Assembly (NCBI GenBank): GCA_002737105.1
Contig: NSHO01000029.1
Coordinates: forward strand, 1-14,409
Length of the DNA: 14,409 bases
Direction of reading: 5' to 3'
From: Flavobacteriales bacterium
GTDB taxonomy: Bacteria; Bacteroidota; Bacteroidia; Flavobacteriales; Flavobacteriaceae
The notes under the pieces were generated by a model, which saw nothing but the letters and a program-made list of their open reading frames with translations, did no database searches and was not told where the DNA came from. The position numbers and the translations under genes were made by a program. Of the stretch, positions 1-6,824 are shown piece by piece; position 1 is the stretch's first letter; the number at the start of each line of letters is the position of its first letter.

Positions 1-1025
1 GTTCCTGAAGTGTCTGGCAATGAAATCATGCCATTTTGTAAAGCCACATCCTCTACTTTTTTTCGTAAGTCTTTGTGTGCCGATGAACTTAAATCTTCAT
101 AAATTTGAAATGCTTCTTTTCCTTTATATTTTAGAGCTAAAACAGCAGGTGCAAAAATCGAATTCATAACGCTGTGCATATTTGCACTAATCACATGAAT
201 GGGTCTCTCTAATAAATTGTTTTTGCTAAGCGTTTCTTTGATGTTGTTGGCCCAAATTTCACCATAAATATGATGTCCTAATCGTTCTCTTAAAATCGGA
301 CTAAAAGTAATGGTGCGTTTGTTATTATCTACAATTTCTTCAATTGCAATTTTCCCTAACCAATATACAATTTGTAAAAAACGTTCTGGCGCTTCTGTTG
401 TAGCAAAACTTTCATAAATATCTTGGACTTCTGCAAAGGTTCTTCCCAATACGTTAGCTGCGTGCGACATCGCAATTTCTCTATCTACTGGTGTTAATTT
501 TTTAGTTTGAAGTGCAAATTGTGCAAGTTTTTCCCAATCGCGAGACACCATACCTTCATCGTCAATTAAAACACGGTCTTTAATTTTATGCGATTCGATG
601 AAAATAAACGTTAAATGGGTTAAAATATCGTAAATATCTGAACGGCCACGGGTAATTTCAATATTCATTTGCTCGTCATCAATACGATAACAATTTCTTC
701 TTCTTTTTGGCGGAACAATGGCTTTAAAATGCGAATTCGCATACCCTTCATCCGACGTTAAATTGATATAACGACACTGCTCGATTCCTGCTGGCAAGCG
801 CTCAATCACGTATAATAATCCGTTTAACTCAACTTTTTCTTCTGCAATGGAACCGTAAATTTCTGGTCGTAAGGATAATAAAGCTTCACGTAAAGTTTCG
901 CCTGAAACACCCATTGGTTTGTAAAAACCTCTGTTAAATAAGTGCCGCATGGTAATGTACAATCGTTCGATAGCTGCCGACGATTCTTGCGCCCGAGAGC
1001 GCGAAATGTTTTTAATGTCTCTCAT
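1..1025 (-). CDS. Conserved Bacteroidota protein of unknown function (DUF6909-like), C-terminus cut by window edge
   Basis: The frame runs open from an ATG at 1025 down to base 1, giving 341 codons with no stop, so the C-terminus lies outside the window. The protein starts MRDIKNISRSRAQESSAAIE and is soluble-looking: no signal peptide and no membrane segment. It has a basic patch (PPKRRRN, about residues 117-123) and a segment ISANMHSVMNSIFAP near residues 296-310. From memory it matches a conserved family of roughly 560 residues in Flavobacteriaceae that I believe is listed as DUF6909; I could not check this. The reaction or role is unknown. It lies 94 bases downstream of the GH3-like gene on the same strand, with a -7 promoter element of its own, so it may be transcribed separately. 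I am confident it is a real gene but only moderately sure of the family name. Confidence 0.8.
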   Translation of the reverse strand, partial: MRDIKNISRSRAQESSAAIERLYITMRHLFNRGFYKPMGVSGETLREALLSLRPEIYGSIAEEKVELNGLLYVIERLPAGIEQCRYINLTSDEGYANSHFKAIVPPKRRRNCYRIDDEQMNIEITRGRSDIYDILTHLTFIFIESHKIKDRVLIDDEGMVSRDWEKLAQFALQTKKLTPVDREIAMSHAANVLGRTFAEVQDIYESFATTEAPERFLQIVYWLGKIAIEEIVDNNKRTITFSPILRERLGHHIYGEIWANNIKETLSKNNLLERPIHVISANMHSVMNSIFAPAVLALKYKGKEAFQIYEDLSSSAHKDLRKKVEDVALQNGMISLPDTSG

Positions 1026-1046
1026 TAATTTCTATTTTATAACCAA

Positions 1047-1054
1047 CAAAGGTA
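1047..1054 (-). promoter_or_regulatory. Bacteroidetes-type -7 element (TACCTTTG) of the DUF6909-like gene
   Basis: On the minus strand this reads TACCTTTG, a full match to TAnnTTTG, 21 bases before the ATG at 1025. No TTG was found at the expected -33 spacing, so only the -7 half is supported. Transcription would start about 15 bases before the start codon. Confidence 0.5.
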
Positions 1055-1119
1055 ATAAATTTATTCTATAGTCCGTTTTCGTTCGCTTTTTGTGTATAGA
1101 AAGTTAATAATTTATTCAT

Positions 1120-2604
1120 TTACATCGTTAAAAAATCAGCAATTTTTCTATCGTTGCTTAATCTAGGTAATTTGTTTTGTCCGCCTAATTTTCCGATGGA
1201 TTTCATATAGTTTTTAAAACCATTTTTTGCCACTTTTGTAATTATAATTGTTCGCAACACGTTGCCTTTTATCAAATCGTCGTAATACACATTTTGTTGG
1301 CGCATTGTTGTATCAATTTTTAATGCAAAAGCTTCTAAATCTTCTGGCTCCGAATCAAATTCTATTAACCATTCGTGATAAGGCAAACCGCTTTTTGGAT
1401 TAATTTGTGGGGCGACAGTAAACTCATTTACACTTATATATGTTCCTAAAATAGCAATTTGAAGGGCGTTTTCCACTTCTTTTCCAATCACATGTTCGCC
1501 AAAAGCGGAGATGTAGTGTTTGATTCTTCCTGTAACAATAATTCTATACGGTTTTGTAGAAATAAACGCAATTGTGTCGCCAATATTGTATGCCCAAAGT
1601 CCGGCGTTGGTAGAAATAATCAAAACATAACTTACGTTAATTTCTACTTCTCTAATTGTCAGTCGTTTAGGGTTTTCAGTGAAAAATTCATCTGCTTTTA
1701 TAAATTCATAAAAAATGCCAGAATTAAGTAGTAATAACATGCCTTTTTCTGTCTGCGAATCTTGATAGGCAAAAAACCCTTCGGAAGCAGGAAATAATTC
1801 AATCGAATCTACTTTTCTGCCAACTAATTGTTCAAATTTGGATCGATAAGGTTCATAATTCACCCCGCCATAAATGAATAAATTGAAATTTTTAAACAAA
1901 TCGCCAACAGGCAAATTAGATTTTATTTTTAACTTTTCAAAATACATTTGTACCCAACTTGGTATGCCTGAAATCACCGTCATATTTTGATGAAACGTTT
2001 CTTCTACAATTGCATCTACTTTGGTTTCCCAATCTTCAATACAATTGGTTTTCCAGCTTGGTAATCGGTTTTTTTGTAAATATTTGGGAACATAATGCGC
2101 TACAATTCCGGAAAGTCTGCCTAATTTGATTCCGTTTTTTTCTTCCATTTCTGGACTTCCTTGTAAAAAAATCATTTTTCCGTCAACAAAATCAGCGTTT
2201 CCTGTTTCGTGAATGTAACTTAAAATAGCATTTTTTGCCGCTTTAATATGAAATGGCATCGATTCTGCCGTTAGTGGAATGTATTTCGCGCCTGAAGTTG
2301 TTCCTGAAGTTTTGGCAAAATACAATGGTTTTCCAATCCATAAAATATCCGATTCGCCAGCTACAACTTTATCAATGTACGACTTCAATTGTTCGTAATC
2401 TCGAACTGGAACTTGTTTAGCAAAATCTTCAAATGATTTGATATTTGAAAAATCATGATCTTTTCCAAATTGCGTGTTTTTCGCTTTACTTAATAAAGAT
2501 TGAAAAACTTTTTCTTGAGTAGCAACAGGAGAATTTGCCCATTTTTGAGTTTGTATGTGCGAATATCTGGCGAGTATTTTGGCTGCAACTGCTTTTATTG
2601 ACAT
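1120..2604 (-). CDS. GH3 auxin-responsive-promoter family protein (acyl-adenylating enzyme fold)
   Basis: A 494-residue protein that I recognise as the bacterial branch of the GH3 family, relatives of plant acyl-acid amido synthetases of the ANL (adenylate-forming) superfamily. The nucleotide-binding loop is visible at residues 96-112 (FAKTSGTTSGAKYIPLT). It is followed by typical GH3 segments such as IYGGVNYEPYRSKFE and ELFPASEGFFAYQ. Family knowledge: plant members adenylate a carboxylic acid and join it to an amino acid. Substrates of Bacteroidota members are not known to me, so no reaction is assigned. There is no signal peptide or membrane helix, so it should be cytoplasmic. The gene starts 11 bases after the stop of the upstream membrane-protein gene, which suggests cotranscription. 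Length is slightly under that of plant members (about 550-600) and looks complete. Confidence 0.9.
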   Translation of the reverse strand: MSIKAVAAKILARYSHIQTQKWANSPVATQEKVFQSLLSKAKNTQFGKDHDFSNIKSFEDFAKQVPVRDYEQLKSYIDKVVAGESDILWIGKPLYFAKTSGTTSGAKYIPLTAESMPFHIKAAKNAILSYIHETGNADFVDGKMIFLQGSPEMEEKNGIKLGRLSGIVAHYVPKYLQKNRLPSWKTNCIEDWETKVDAIVEETFHQNMTVISGIPSWVQMYFEKLKIKSNLPVGDLFKNFNLFIYGGVNYEPYRSKFEQLVGRKVDSIELFPASEGFFAYQDSQTEKGMLLLLNSGIFYEFIKADEFFTENPKRLTIREVEINVSYVLIISTNAGLWAYNIGDTIAFISTKPYRIIVTGRIKHYISAFGEHVIGKEVENALQIAILGTYISVNEFTVAPQINPKSGLPYHEWLIEFDSEPEDLEAFALKIDTTMRQQNVYYDDLIKGNVLRTIIITKVAKNGFKNYMKSIGKLGGQNKLPRLSNDRKIADFLTM

Positions 2605-2615
2605 AGTTGTCGGAT

Positions 2616-3092
2616 TTATTTTTTTGCTTTTTGTTGAAGTTGATTTACTTCTTTTCTTAGTTGTATTTCTTTTTCAGAAACGGTAACATCAATTTTTTCT
2701 GTGGCGTTTTCTGCCACTTTTATAGAATCTTTATTAAGTTTTGCGAATTCTAAATCGCCATTTAATACCGATTTTACAGACTGAATATAGGCGTTATTCT
2801 CTTTTGTAACTTTTAATAAAGAATCTGATTTAATTGTTAATGCTGCAGCTTGTTTTTTTAATTCTGTAGAGGCATAACCCGGAACGTACTCGCGCAAAGG
2901 CGTAAAAGCAATAATAAACGTGGTGATAAAAACAATTAAAATAGCACTTAAAGAAGACGCTATAAATACATTCATTAAGGTAAGTTTTAATGAAAATGAT
3001 TCTTCCAAAGTGTCTTCATTATAAATAATGAGACGTCTTTTGCTTACTAATTTTTGTTTTAGTGCCTGAAATTTTAACCTTTTTTGAGACAT
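2616..3092 (-). CDS. Single-pass membrane coiled-coil protein, like the N-terminus of M23 peptidases but lacking the peptidase domain
   Basis: Read from the ATG at 3092 it encodes 158 residues. A basic N-terminus with RRLIIYNEDTLEESFS (19-34) leads into one membrane helix at about 40-63, then TPLREYVPGYAS (64-75). Charged segments likely to form coiled coils follow at 77-100 and 128-158. The N-terminal motif plus helix plus 'PLREYVPGY' resembles the anchor region of Bacteroidota M23 metallopeptidases. No HxxxD or HxH zinc site is present and the protein ends at a clean stop, so it is not an active M23 enzyme. A longer frame begins at 3122, but that ATG lies upstream of and across the promoter at 3109-3138, so the inner start is chosen. 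It probably forms an operon with the GH3-like gene. Function unknown; a cell-envelope scaffold or regulator is possible. Confidence 0.75.
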   Translation of the reverse strand: MSQKRLKFQALKQKLVSKRRLIIYNEDTLEESFSLKLTLMNVFIASSLSAILIVFITTFIIAFTPLREYVPGYASTELKKQAAALTIKSDSLLKVTKENNAYIQSVKSVLNGDLEFAKLNKDSIKVAENATEKIDVTVSEKEIQLRKEVNQLQQKAKK

Positions 3093-3108
3093 ATCTCTTG
3101 ATTTTATA

Positions 3109-3138
3109 CAAATATAATACAATTAGCCAATTTGTCAA
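3109..3138 (-). promoter_or_regulatory. Full Bacteroidetes promoter for the membrane coiled-coil/GH3 pair
   Basis: On the minus strand TTG (3138-3136), then exactly 19 bases, then TATATTTG (3116-3109). This matches the Bacteroidetes -33/-7 consensus in sequence and spacing. Transcription would begin about 5-8 bases further on, before the ATG at 3092, which rules out the upstream start at 3122. Confidence 0.75.
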
Positions 3139-3173
3139 TTAGTAAATGCACCGATAAAAAAAGAATAATCTTA

Positions 3174-3202
3174 TTTGTGTTTTAATTTTTTATGTACCTT
3201 TG
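3174..3202 (+). promoter_or_regulatory. Bacteroidetes promoter of tatA
   Basis: TTTG at 3174-3177, 17 bases, then TACCTTTG at 3195-3202. The ATG of tatA follows 25 bases later (3228). It is back-to-back with the divergent promoter at 3109-3138. An in-frame ATG at 3192 falls inside this promoter and cannot be the start. Confidence 0.7.
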
Positions 3203-3227
3203 TAGTATAAATTTAAAATTTAAAAAA

Positions 3228-3431
3228 ATGAATTCTTTATATATAACTTTAGGAGCGATTGGAGGAACAGAATGGATTATAATTATAGCCGTTGTTGTTT
3301 TATTTTTTGGAGGTAAAAAAATTCCAGAATTAATGAAAGGACTTGGTGGTGGCATCAAGGAATTTAAAAAAGCTGCTAAAGGTGAAGATGAAGCGCCAGT
3401 AGCTAAAAAAGAAGAAGAAACAAAAGAGTAA
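3228..3431 (+). CDS. tatA: Twin-arginine translocase subunit TatA/TatE
   Basis: A 67-residue protein, the usual length for TatA/E. One N-terminal membrane helix (about 14-30, [16 protein letters not shown]) is followed at once by the family hinge and amphipathic helix: [20 protein letters not shown], with the conserved F-G and the P-E-L of TatA. A charged lysine/glutamate tail ends the protein. Family role: TatA oligomers form or thin the membrane path by which TatC-bound, folded twin-arginine substrates are exported. No tatC lies in this window. The gene stands alone between its own promoter and a terminator. The start at 3228 is chosen because the earlier in-frame ATG lies within the promoter. 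TatE versus TatA cannot be separated by sequence here. Confidence 0.93.
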   Translation: MNSLYITLGAIGGTEWIIIIAVVVLFFGGKKIPELMKGLGGGIKEFKKAAKGEDEAPVAKKEEETKE

Positions 3432-3451
3432 CTCTTTTAAAATTCCAATAA

Positions 3452-3499
3452 AAAAAATTCCAAATTCCAAATTTAAAAACTTGGGATTTGGAATTTTTT
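3452..3499. terminator. Rho-independent terminator between convergent tatA and tex
   Basis: Arms 3462-3472 and 3486-3496 form a perfect 11-bp stem (AAATTCCAAAT with ATTTGGAATTT), with T's at 3494-3499 for plus-strand transcripts. A second pairing is possible: AAAAAATTCC at 3452-3461 with GGAATTTTTT at 3490-3499. The A-run at 3450-3457 becomes a U-run for minus-strand transcripts, so the element can serve both tatA and tex. Confidence 0.75.
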
Positions 3500-3504
3500 G
3501 TTAT

Positions 3505-5637
3505 TTATATTACCATCGTCAACTGAATTCGCTTTCTGGCTTCATCAACCTCAACAACTTTTACTTGCACGTGTTGGTGTAGTTTTACCACTTCGTTTAC
3601 ATCGGAAACAAAACCTGCTTTTAATTGCGAAATATGAACCAAACCGCTTTCTTTTGTGCCAATATCTACAAAACAACCAAAAGCGGTAATATTATTGACA
3701 ATTCCAGGTAAAATCATGCCTGTTTTTAAATCTTTTATCGTGCGAACATTCGGGTCAAATTCAAAAACTTTAGCTGCTTTTCTTGGGTCTAAACCTGGTT
3801 TTTCTAGTTCTTTTAAAACATCTTTTAGCGTTAAAATTCCAATTTCTGAAGTAATATATTTTTCAGGAGAAATTTGTGATATTTTTTCTTTATTCGCTAC
3901 TAATTCATTTGTTTTTATACCTAAATCTTTAGCCATTTTTTCAACAATTGCATACGCTTCTGGGTGCACTGCTGAATTATCTAACGGGTTTTTTCCGTCT
4001 TTAATTCTGATAAAAGCTGCGGCTTGTTGGTACGCTTTTTCGCCCAAACGCGTCACTTTTTTTAGTTGTTTTCTGTCTTCAAAAGGGCCGTTTTCTGTGC
4101 GAAATGCCACAATGTTTTCAGCCATTTTTTCGCCAATTCCAGAAACATAGCTCAACAACGATTTACTAGCAGTATTTACGTTAATGCCAACAGCGTTTAC
4201 ACAACTCATTACCACCGCGTCTAATTGCTCTTTTAATTTGTTTTGATCCACATCGTGTTGGTATTGTCCCACTCCAATTGATTTGGGATCAATTTTTACT
4301 AATTCTGCCAACGGATCAGACAAGCGTCTTCCAATAGAAACCGAACCTCGTACCGTTACATCATAGTTTGGAAATTCATCTCGCGCAATTTTACTCGCCG
4401 AATACACTGATGCGCCTGCTTCTGAAACTACAAAAACCTGAATAGGTTTATCAAAAGCAATCTTTTTAATAAAAAATTCGGTTTCACGAGATGCGGTTCC
4501 GTTTCCAATAGAAATAGCTTCAATATTATAAGCGTTTACCATCGAACGAATTTTTTTCATCGCCATAGCGCTATCGTTTTGTGGCGCGTGCGGATAAACC
4601 GTTTCGTTATTTAATAAATCACCTTTTTCGTCTAAACAAACCAATTTACAACCACTTTTATAACCCGGATCAATTGCCAAAATACGTTTTTCTCCTAATG
4701 GTGGCGCCAATAACAACTGTCGTAAATTTTCTGCAAAAACATCAATAGCTTTTATATCGGCTTTGGTTTTGGCTTCTTGTAAAGTTTCGTTTGAAATGGC
4801 GGGCTCTAATAATCTTTTATAACTGTCTTTAATGGCTTTTTCAATCTGTTCACCGCCGTCGTTATTGGTTTTAATTAAGTTGTCTTCCATAAAACGGATT
4901 ACTTCGCCTTTGTCTTCCTCATTTATACCTACGTTCAATTTTATAAAACCTTCGGCTTCGGCACGTAACATAGCTAATAATCTATGTGATGGCGTTTTCA
5001 CTGCGTTTTCTGACCAATCAAAATATTGGGAAAATTTTTGAGCCGCTTCATCGTCTTTTTTGATTTTTACTACTTTAGTAGTAATAATTGCTTTGCGCTG
5101 AAAGGTTCTTCGTATCGATTTTCGAATGAAAATATTTTCGTTTATCCATTCGGCAATTATATCTCGAGCACCTTGAAGGGCTTCGTCTTCATTAGTAATT
5201 TTTTCGTTTAAATATTTCGATGCCAAAACCTCAATGTCATCATTTCGTTGAGACATAATTATTTTTGCTAATGGCTCCAATCCGTTTTCACGCGCGGTGT
5301 CTGCTTTGTTTTTTTTCTTCTTTTTATATGGCAAATAGAAATCTTCCAATTCTTGCAAATCATAACTGTTTTCAATTTTCATTTTTAACTCAGCCGAAAG
5401 TGCGTTTTGCTCATCAATAGATTTTAAAATGCTTTCTTTTCGTTTTACAATTTCAATAAATTGCTTGTTTAATTTAGCAATTTGCTCAATTTGAACCTCG
5501 TCTAAATTTCCTGTTTGATCTTTTCGATAACGAGAAATAAATGGAATTGTACAATCGTCTGAAAGTAATTGTATGGTAACTTCAATGCTTTTTACAGCAA
5601 TGTTAGTTTGGTTTTGTATGAATTGGATTGCGGTCAT
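3505..5637 (-). CDS. tex: Tex family RNA-binding transcription accessory protein
   Basis: A 710-residue protein with the Tex domain order. The N-terminal helical region begins MTAIQFIQNQTNIAVKSIE and includes the YLPYKKKKKNKADTARENGLE segment near 101-121. A YqgF/RuvC-like domain starts at about 317 (KRILAIDPGYKSGCKLVCLD). A helix-hairpin-helix region lies at about 485-545 (SYVSGIGEKMAENIVAFR). The C-terminal S1 domain is at about 639-707 (GMILPGIVNNITAFGCFVDI). Tex binds RNA through S1 and is linked to transcription and toxin expression in other bacteria, and is cytoplasmic. The protein ends straight after S1, without the extra tail seen in some relatives. It lies 71 bases downstream of rpiB on the same strand, separated by a small hairpin, and converges on tatA. 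Confidence 0.95.
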   Translation of the reverse strand: MTAIQFIQNQTNIAVKSIEVTIQLLSDDCTIPFISRYRKDQTGNLDEVQIEQIAKLNKQFIEIVKRKESILKSIDEQNALSAELKMKIENSYDLQELEDFYLPYKKKKKNKADTARENGLEPLAKIIMSQRNDDIEVLASKYLNEKITNEDEALQGARDIIAEWINENIFIRKSIRRTFQRKAIITTKVVKIKKDDEAAQKFSQYFDWSENAVKTPSHRLLAMLRAEAEGFIKLNVGINEEDKGEVIRFMEDNLIKTNNDGGEQIEKAIKDSYKRLLEPAISNETLQEAKTKADIKAIDVFAENLRQLLLAPPLGEKRILAIDPGYKSGCKLVCLDEKGDLLNNETVYPHAPQNDSAMAMKKIRSMVNAYNIEAISIGNGTASRETEFFIKKIAFDKPIQVFVVSEAGASVYSASKIARDEFPNYDVTVRGSVSIGRRLSDPLAELVKIDPKSIGVGQYQHDVDQNKLKEQLDAVVMSCVNAVGINVNTASKSLLSYVSGIGEKMAENIVAFRTENGPFEDRKQLKKVTRLGEKAYQQAAAFIRIKDGKNPLDNSAVHPEAYAIVEKMAKDLGIKTNELVANKEKISQISPEKYITSEIGILTLKDVLKELEKPGLDPRKAAKVFEFDPNVRTIKDLKTGMILPGIVNNITAFGCFVDIGTKESGLVHISQLKAGFVSDVNEVVKLHQHVQVKVVEVDEARKRIQLTMVI

Positions 5638-5660
5638 TGAAAAAAATAATATAAAATATA

Positions 5661-5684
5661 AATTCCGCCACTGCTGACGGAATT
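5661..5684. repeat. Short GC-rich hairpin between rpiB and tex
   Basis: AATTCCG (5661-5667) and CGGAATT (5678-5684) form a 7-bp stem round a 10-base loop, in an otherwise very AT-rich 71-base gap. On the minus strand it is followed by TATATTTTATATTATTTTTTT, so it could be a weak terminator or attenuator of rpiB read-through into tex, or a small dispersed repeat. The T-run is not immediate, so termination is uncertain. Confidence 0.5.
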
Positions 5685-5708
5685 CCTAAAAGTAATGTTT
5701 AAAAAATA

Positions 5709-6140
5709 TTATTTACAAGCAATTTTAATTACTCTGTTTGCGTGTCTTCCGCCTTCAAAATCGGTGTTTAAAAATGTAGCTACCATTTCCACTGCTTGTT
5801 GAATAGATGTGTAACGAGCCGGAATAGAAATAATATTCGCATCATTATGCTGACGGGCTAATTCCGCAATTTCTTTAGTCCAACATAAAGCAGCACGAAT
5901 ATCTTGGTGTTTGTTTGCCGACATCGCAATTCCGTTTCCAGAACCACAAATTACAATTCCAAAATTGGATTTTTTACTTGCAACATCATTCGCCACAGCA
6001 TGACCAAAATCTGGATAGTCTACACTTTCAAAATTATTTGTTCCATGGTTAATAACTACATGTCCGTTAGACTCTAAGTAGTCAACTATTGCTGTTTTAT
6101 AATCTGGACCCGCGTGGTCATTGCCAATTGAGATTGTCAT
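5709..6140 (-). CDS. rpiB: Ribose-5-phosphate isomerase B
   Basis: A 143-residue protein, normal for RpiB (LacA/RpiB family). It interconverts ribose 5-phosphate and ribulose 5-phosphate in the non-oxidative pentose phosphate pathway, in the cytoplasm. Visible landmarks: IGNDHAG at 5-11 (Asp8, His9), the VDYPDF segment (40-45), the anion-hole/catalytic loop ICGSGNG with Cys65, and His98 in ARQHNDANI. Cys65 and His98 correspond to Cys66 and His99 of the E. coli enzyme. Arg132, His133 and Arg136 near the C-terminus fit the phosphate-binding end. It is divergent from rnr across a 684-base AT-rich gap, and tex lies downstream. Confidence 0.96.
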   Translation of the reverse strand: MTISIGNDHAGPDYKTAIVDYLESNGHVVINHGTNNFESVDYPDFGHAVANDVASKKSNFGIVICGSGNGIAMSANKHQDIRAALCWTKEIAELARQHNDANIISIPARYTSIQQAVEMVATFLNTDFEGGRHANRVIKIACK

Positions 6141-6171
6141 AATTGTGTATTGAGTTGTTAATATCGTTTTA

Positions 6172-6179
6172 CAAAAATA
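6172..6179 (-). promoter_or_regulatory. -7 element (TATTTTTG) of rpiB
   Basis: The minus strand reads TATTTTTG, a full TAnnTTTG match, 31 bases before the rpiB ATG at 6140. At the expected -33 place the sequence is TTA rather than TTG, so the upstream half is imperfect. Confidence 0.5.
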
Positions 6180-6281
6180 ATCAATATGTAGCGTTTCGTA
6201 AAGTAAATTTGTATTTATTATTGTTTCCCTTTTGCTATGTAATTAATGCAAAAAACACTAATGTTAATAAAATAATGTAAT

Positions 6282-6316
6282 TGATTGATAATCAGTTAAT
6301 GTTAAATTAACATTAA
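6282..6316. repeat. Two adjacent inverted repeats, one a perfect 21-base palindrome
   Basis: TTAATGTTAA (6296-6305) and TTAACATTAA (6307-6316) are perfect inverted arms round one A. Just upstream TGATT (6282-6286) and AATCA (6290-6294) form a shorter pair. A TTATCAACA box follows one base after the palindrome. This could be a dimer protein-binding site within the origin candidate or an operator for rpiB or rnr. Confidence 0.6.
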
Positions 6317-6317
6317 G

Positions 6318-6326
6318 TGTTGATAA
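6318..6326 (-). other. DnaA-box-like site TTATCAACA
   Basis: The minus strand reads TTATCAACA, one mismatch (C to A at position 6) from the classical TTATCCACA. It lies directly beside the 21-base palindrome and is the mirror copy of the site at 6452. Confidence 0.45.
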
Positions 6327-6451
6327 CTAAAGATAGAAAATAAGAAGTTTTTTATAGTTGTATTTATAAAATTTGTAATGCAAAACGTTAAATTAAAATC
6401 CTAATTAAGTTGTTACAGTTTATTGTTTTTTTATGAATAGTTTTTTAAAGG

Positions 6452-6460
6452 TTATCAACA
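6452..6460 (+). other. DnaA-box-like site TTATCAACA
   Basis: Identical 9-mer to the one at 6318-6326 but on the plus strand, about 125 bases away. With about 19% GC, roughly 0.02 copies would be expected by chance in the gap on both strands. This is a rough hand estimate made after seeing the sites. Confidence 0.45.
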
Positions 6461-6824
6461 AAAAAGCAAAACTTAGTTATGTACAAAAACTATTAGATTT
6501 AGATTTTAACAGGTGTTAATAAAGTTTGTTTTAAAAATAAAAATTCGTTGTAAAAGTAGTAATTAGCAAAATTTTTAAGTGTTTATTAATTTGTATAACT
6601 TACAATAAGTTTGTAAAACAACATTTGGAAATAAATTTATACCACATATTAACAAGCTATAATAACCATCATCAATTTAAATTTAATTAAAATCTTTTTT
6701 TATTGTTTTTAATATATGTTGAAAACTTTTAAGTTTTAGAAAATTTTAATTTTATTAAATCTTACTACTTAATTCCGTTTTCTGATTTCTTCTTTGTACT
6801 TTTAATGCATATTAAGAATGATAT

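Larger units (their letters stand above)
6180..6824. other. Candidate chromosomal replication origin (oriC) in the rpiB-rnr gap
   Basis: No gene is visible here. The whole 6141-6824 gap is about 19% GC by hand count (about 130 G/C in 684). It contains two exact copies of the DnaA-box-like 9-mer TTATCAACA, at 6318-6326 (minus) and 6452-6460 (plus). Weaker look-alikes are TGTTAATAA at 6262-6270 and 6514-6522, TTATGTACA at 6477-6485, TTTGTATAA at 6590-6598 and ATATTAACA at 6646-6654. A stretch at 6671-6770 is almost pure A/T and could serve as an unwinding element. Flanking genes mostly point away on both sides. I infer a possible oriC. The alternative is a long divergent regulatory region: a weak -7-like TACTTTTA at 6797-6804 and a full TAAGTTTG at 6606-6613 could drive rnr. 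dnaA itself is not in the window. Confidence 0.4.

Noticed and set aside
3656..4150. Plus-strand open frame of 164 codons opposite tex
   Set aside because: Tex on the other strand is a clear, full-length family member; the plus frame has low-complexity serine/phenylalanine-rich sequence typical of antisense shadow frames and no promoter.
6180..6824. A small RNA or missed gene in the long gap
   Set aside because: No frame of useful length, no convincing promoter-plus-terminator pair and no tRNA-like fold was seen; isolated TAnnTTTG matches (6204-6211, 6606-6613) lack a -33 partner and are expected in such AT-rich DNA.
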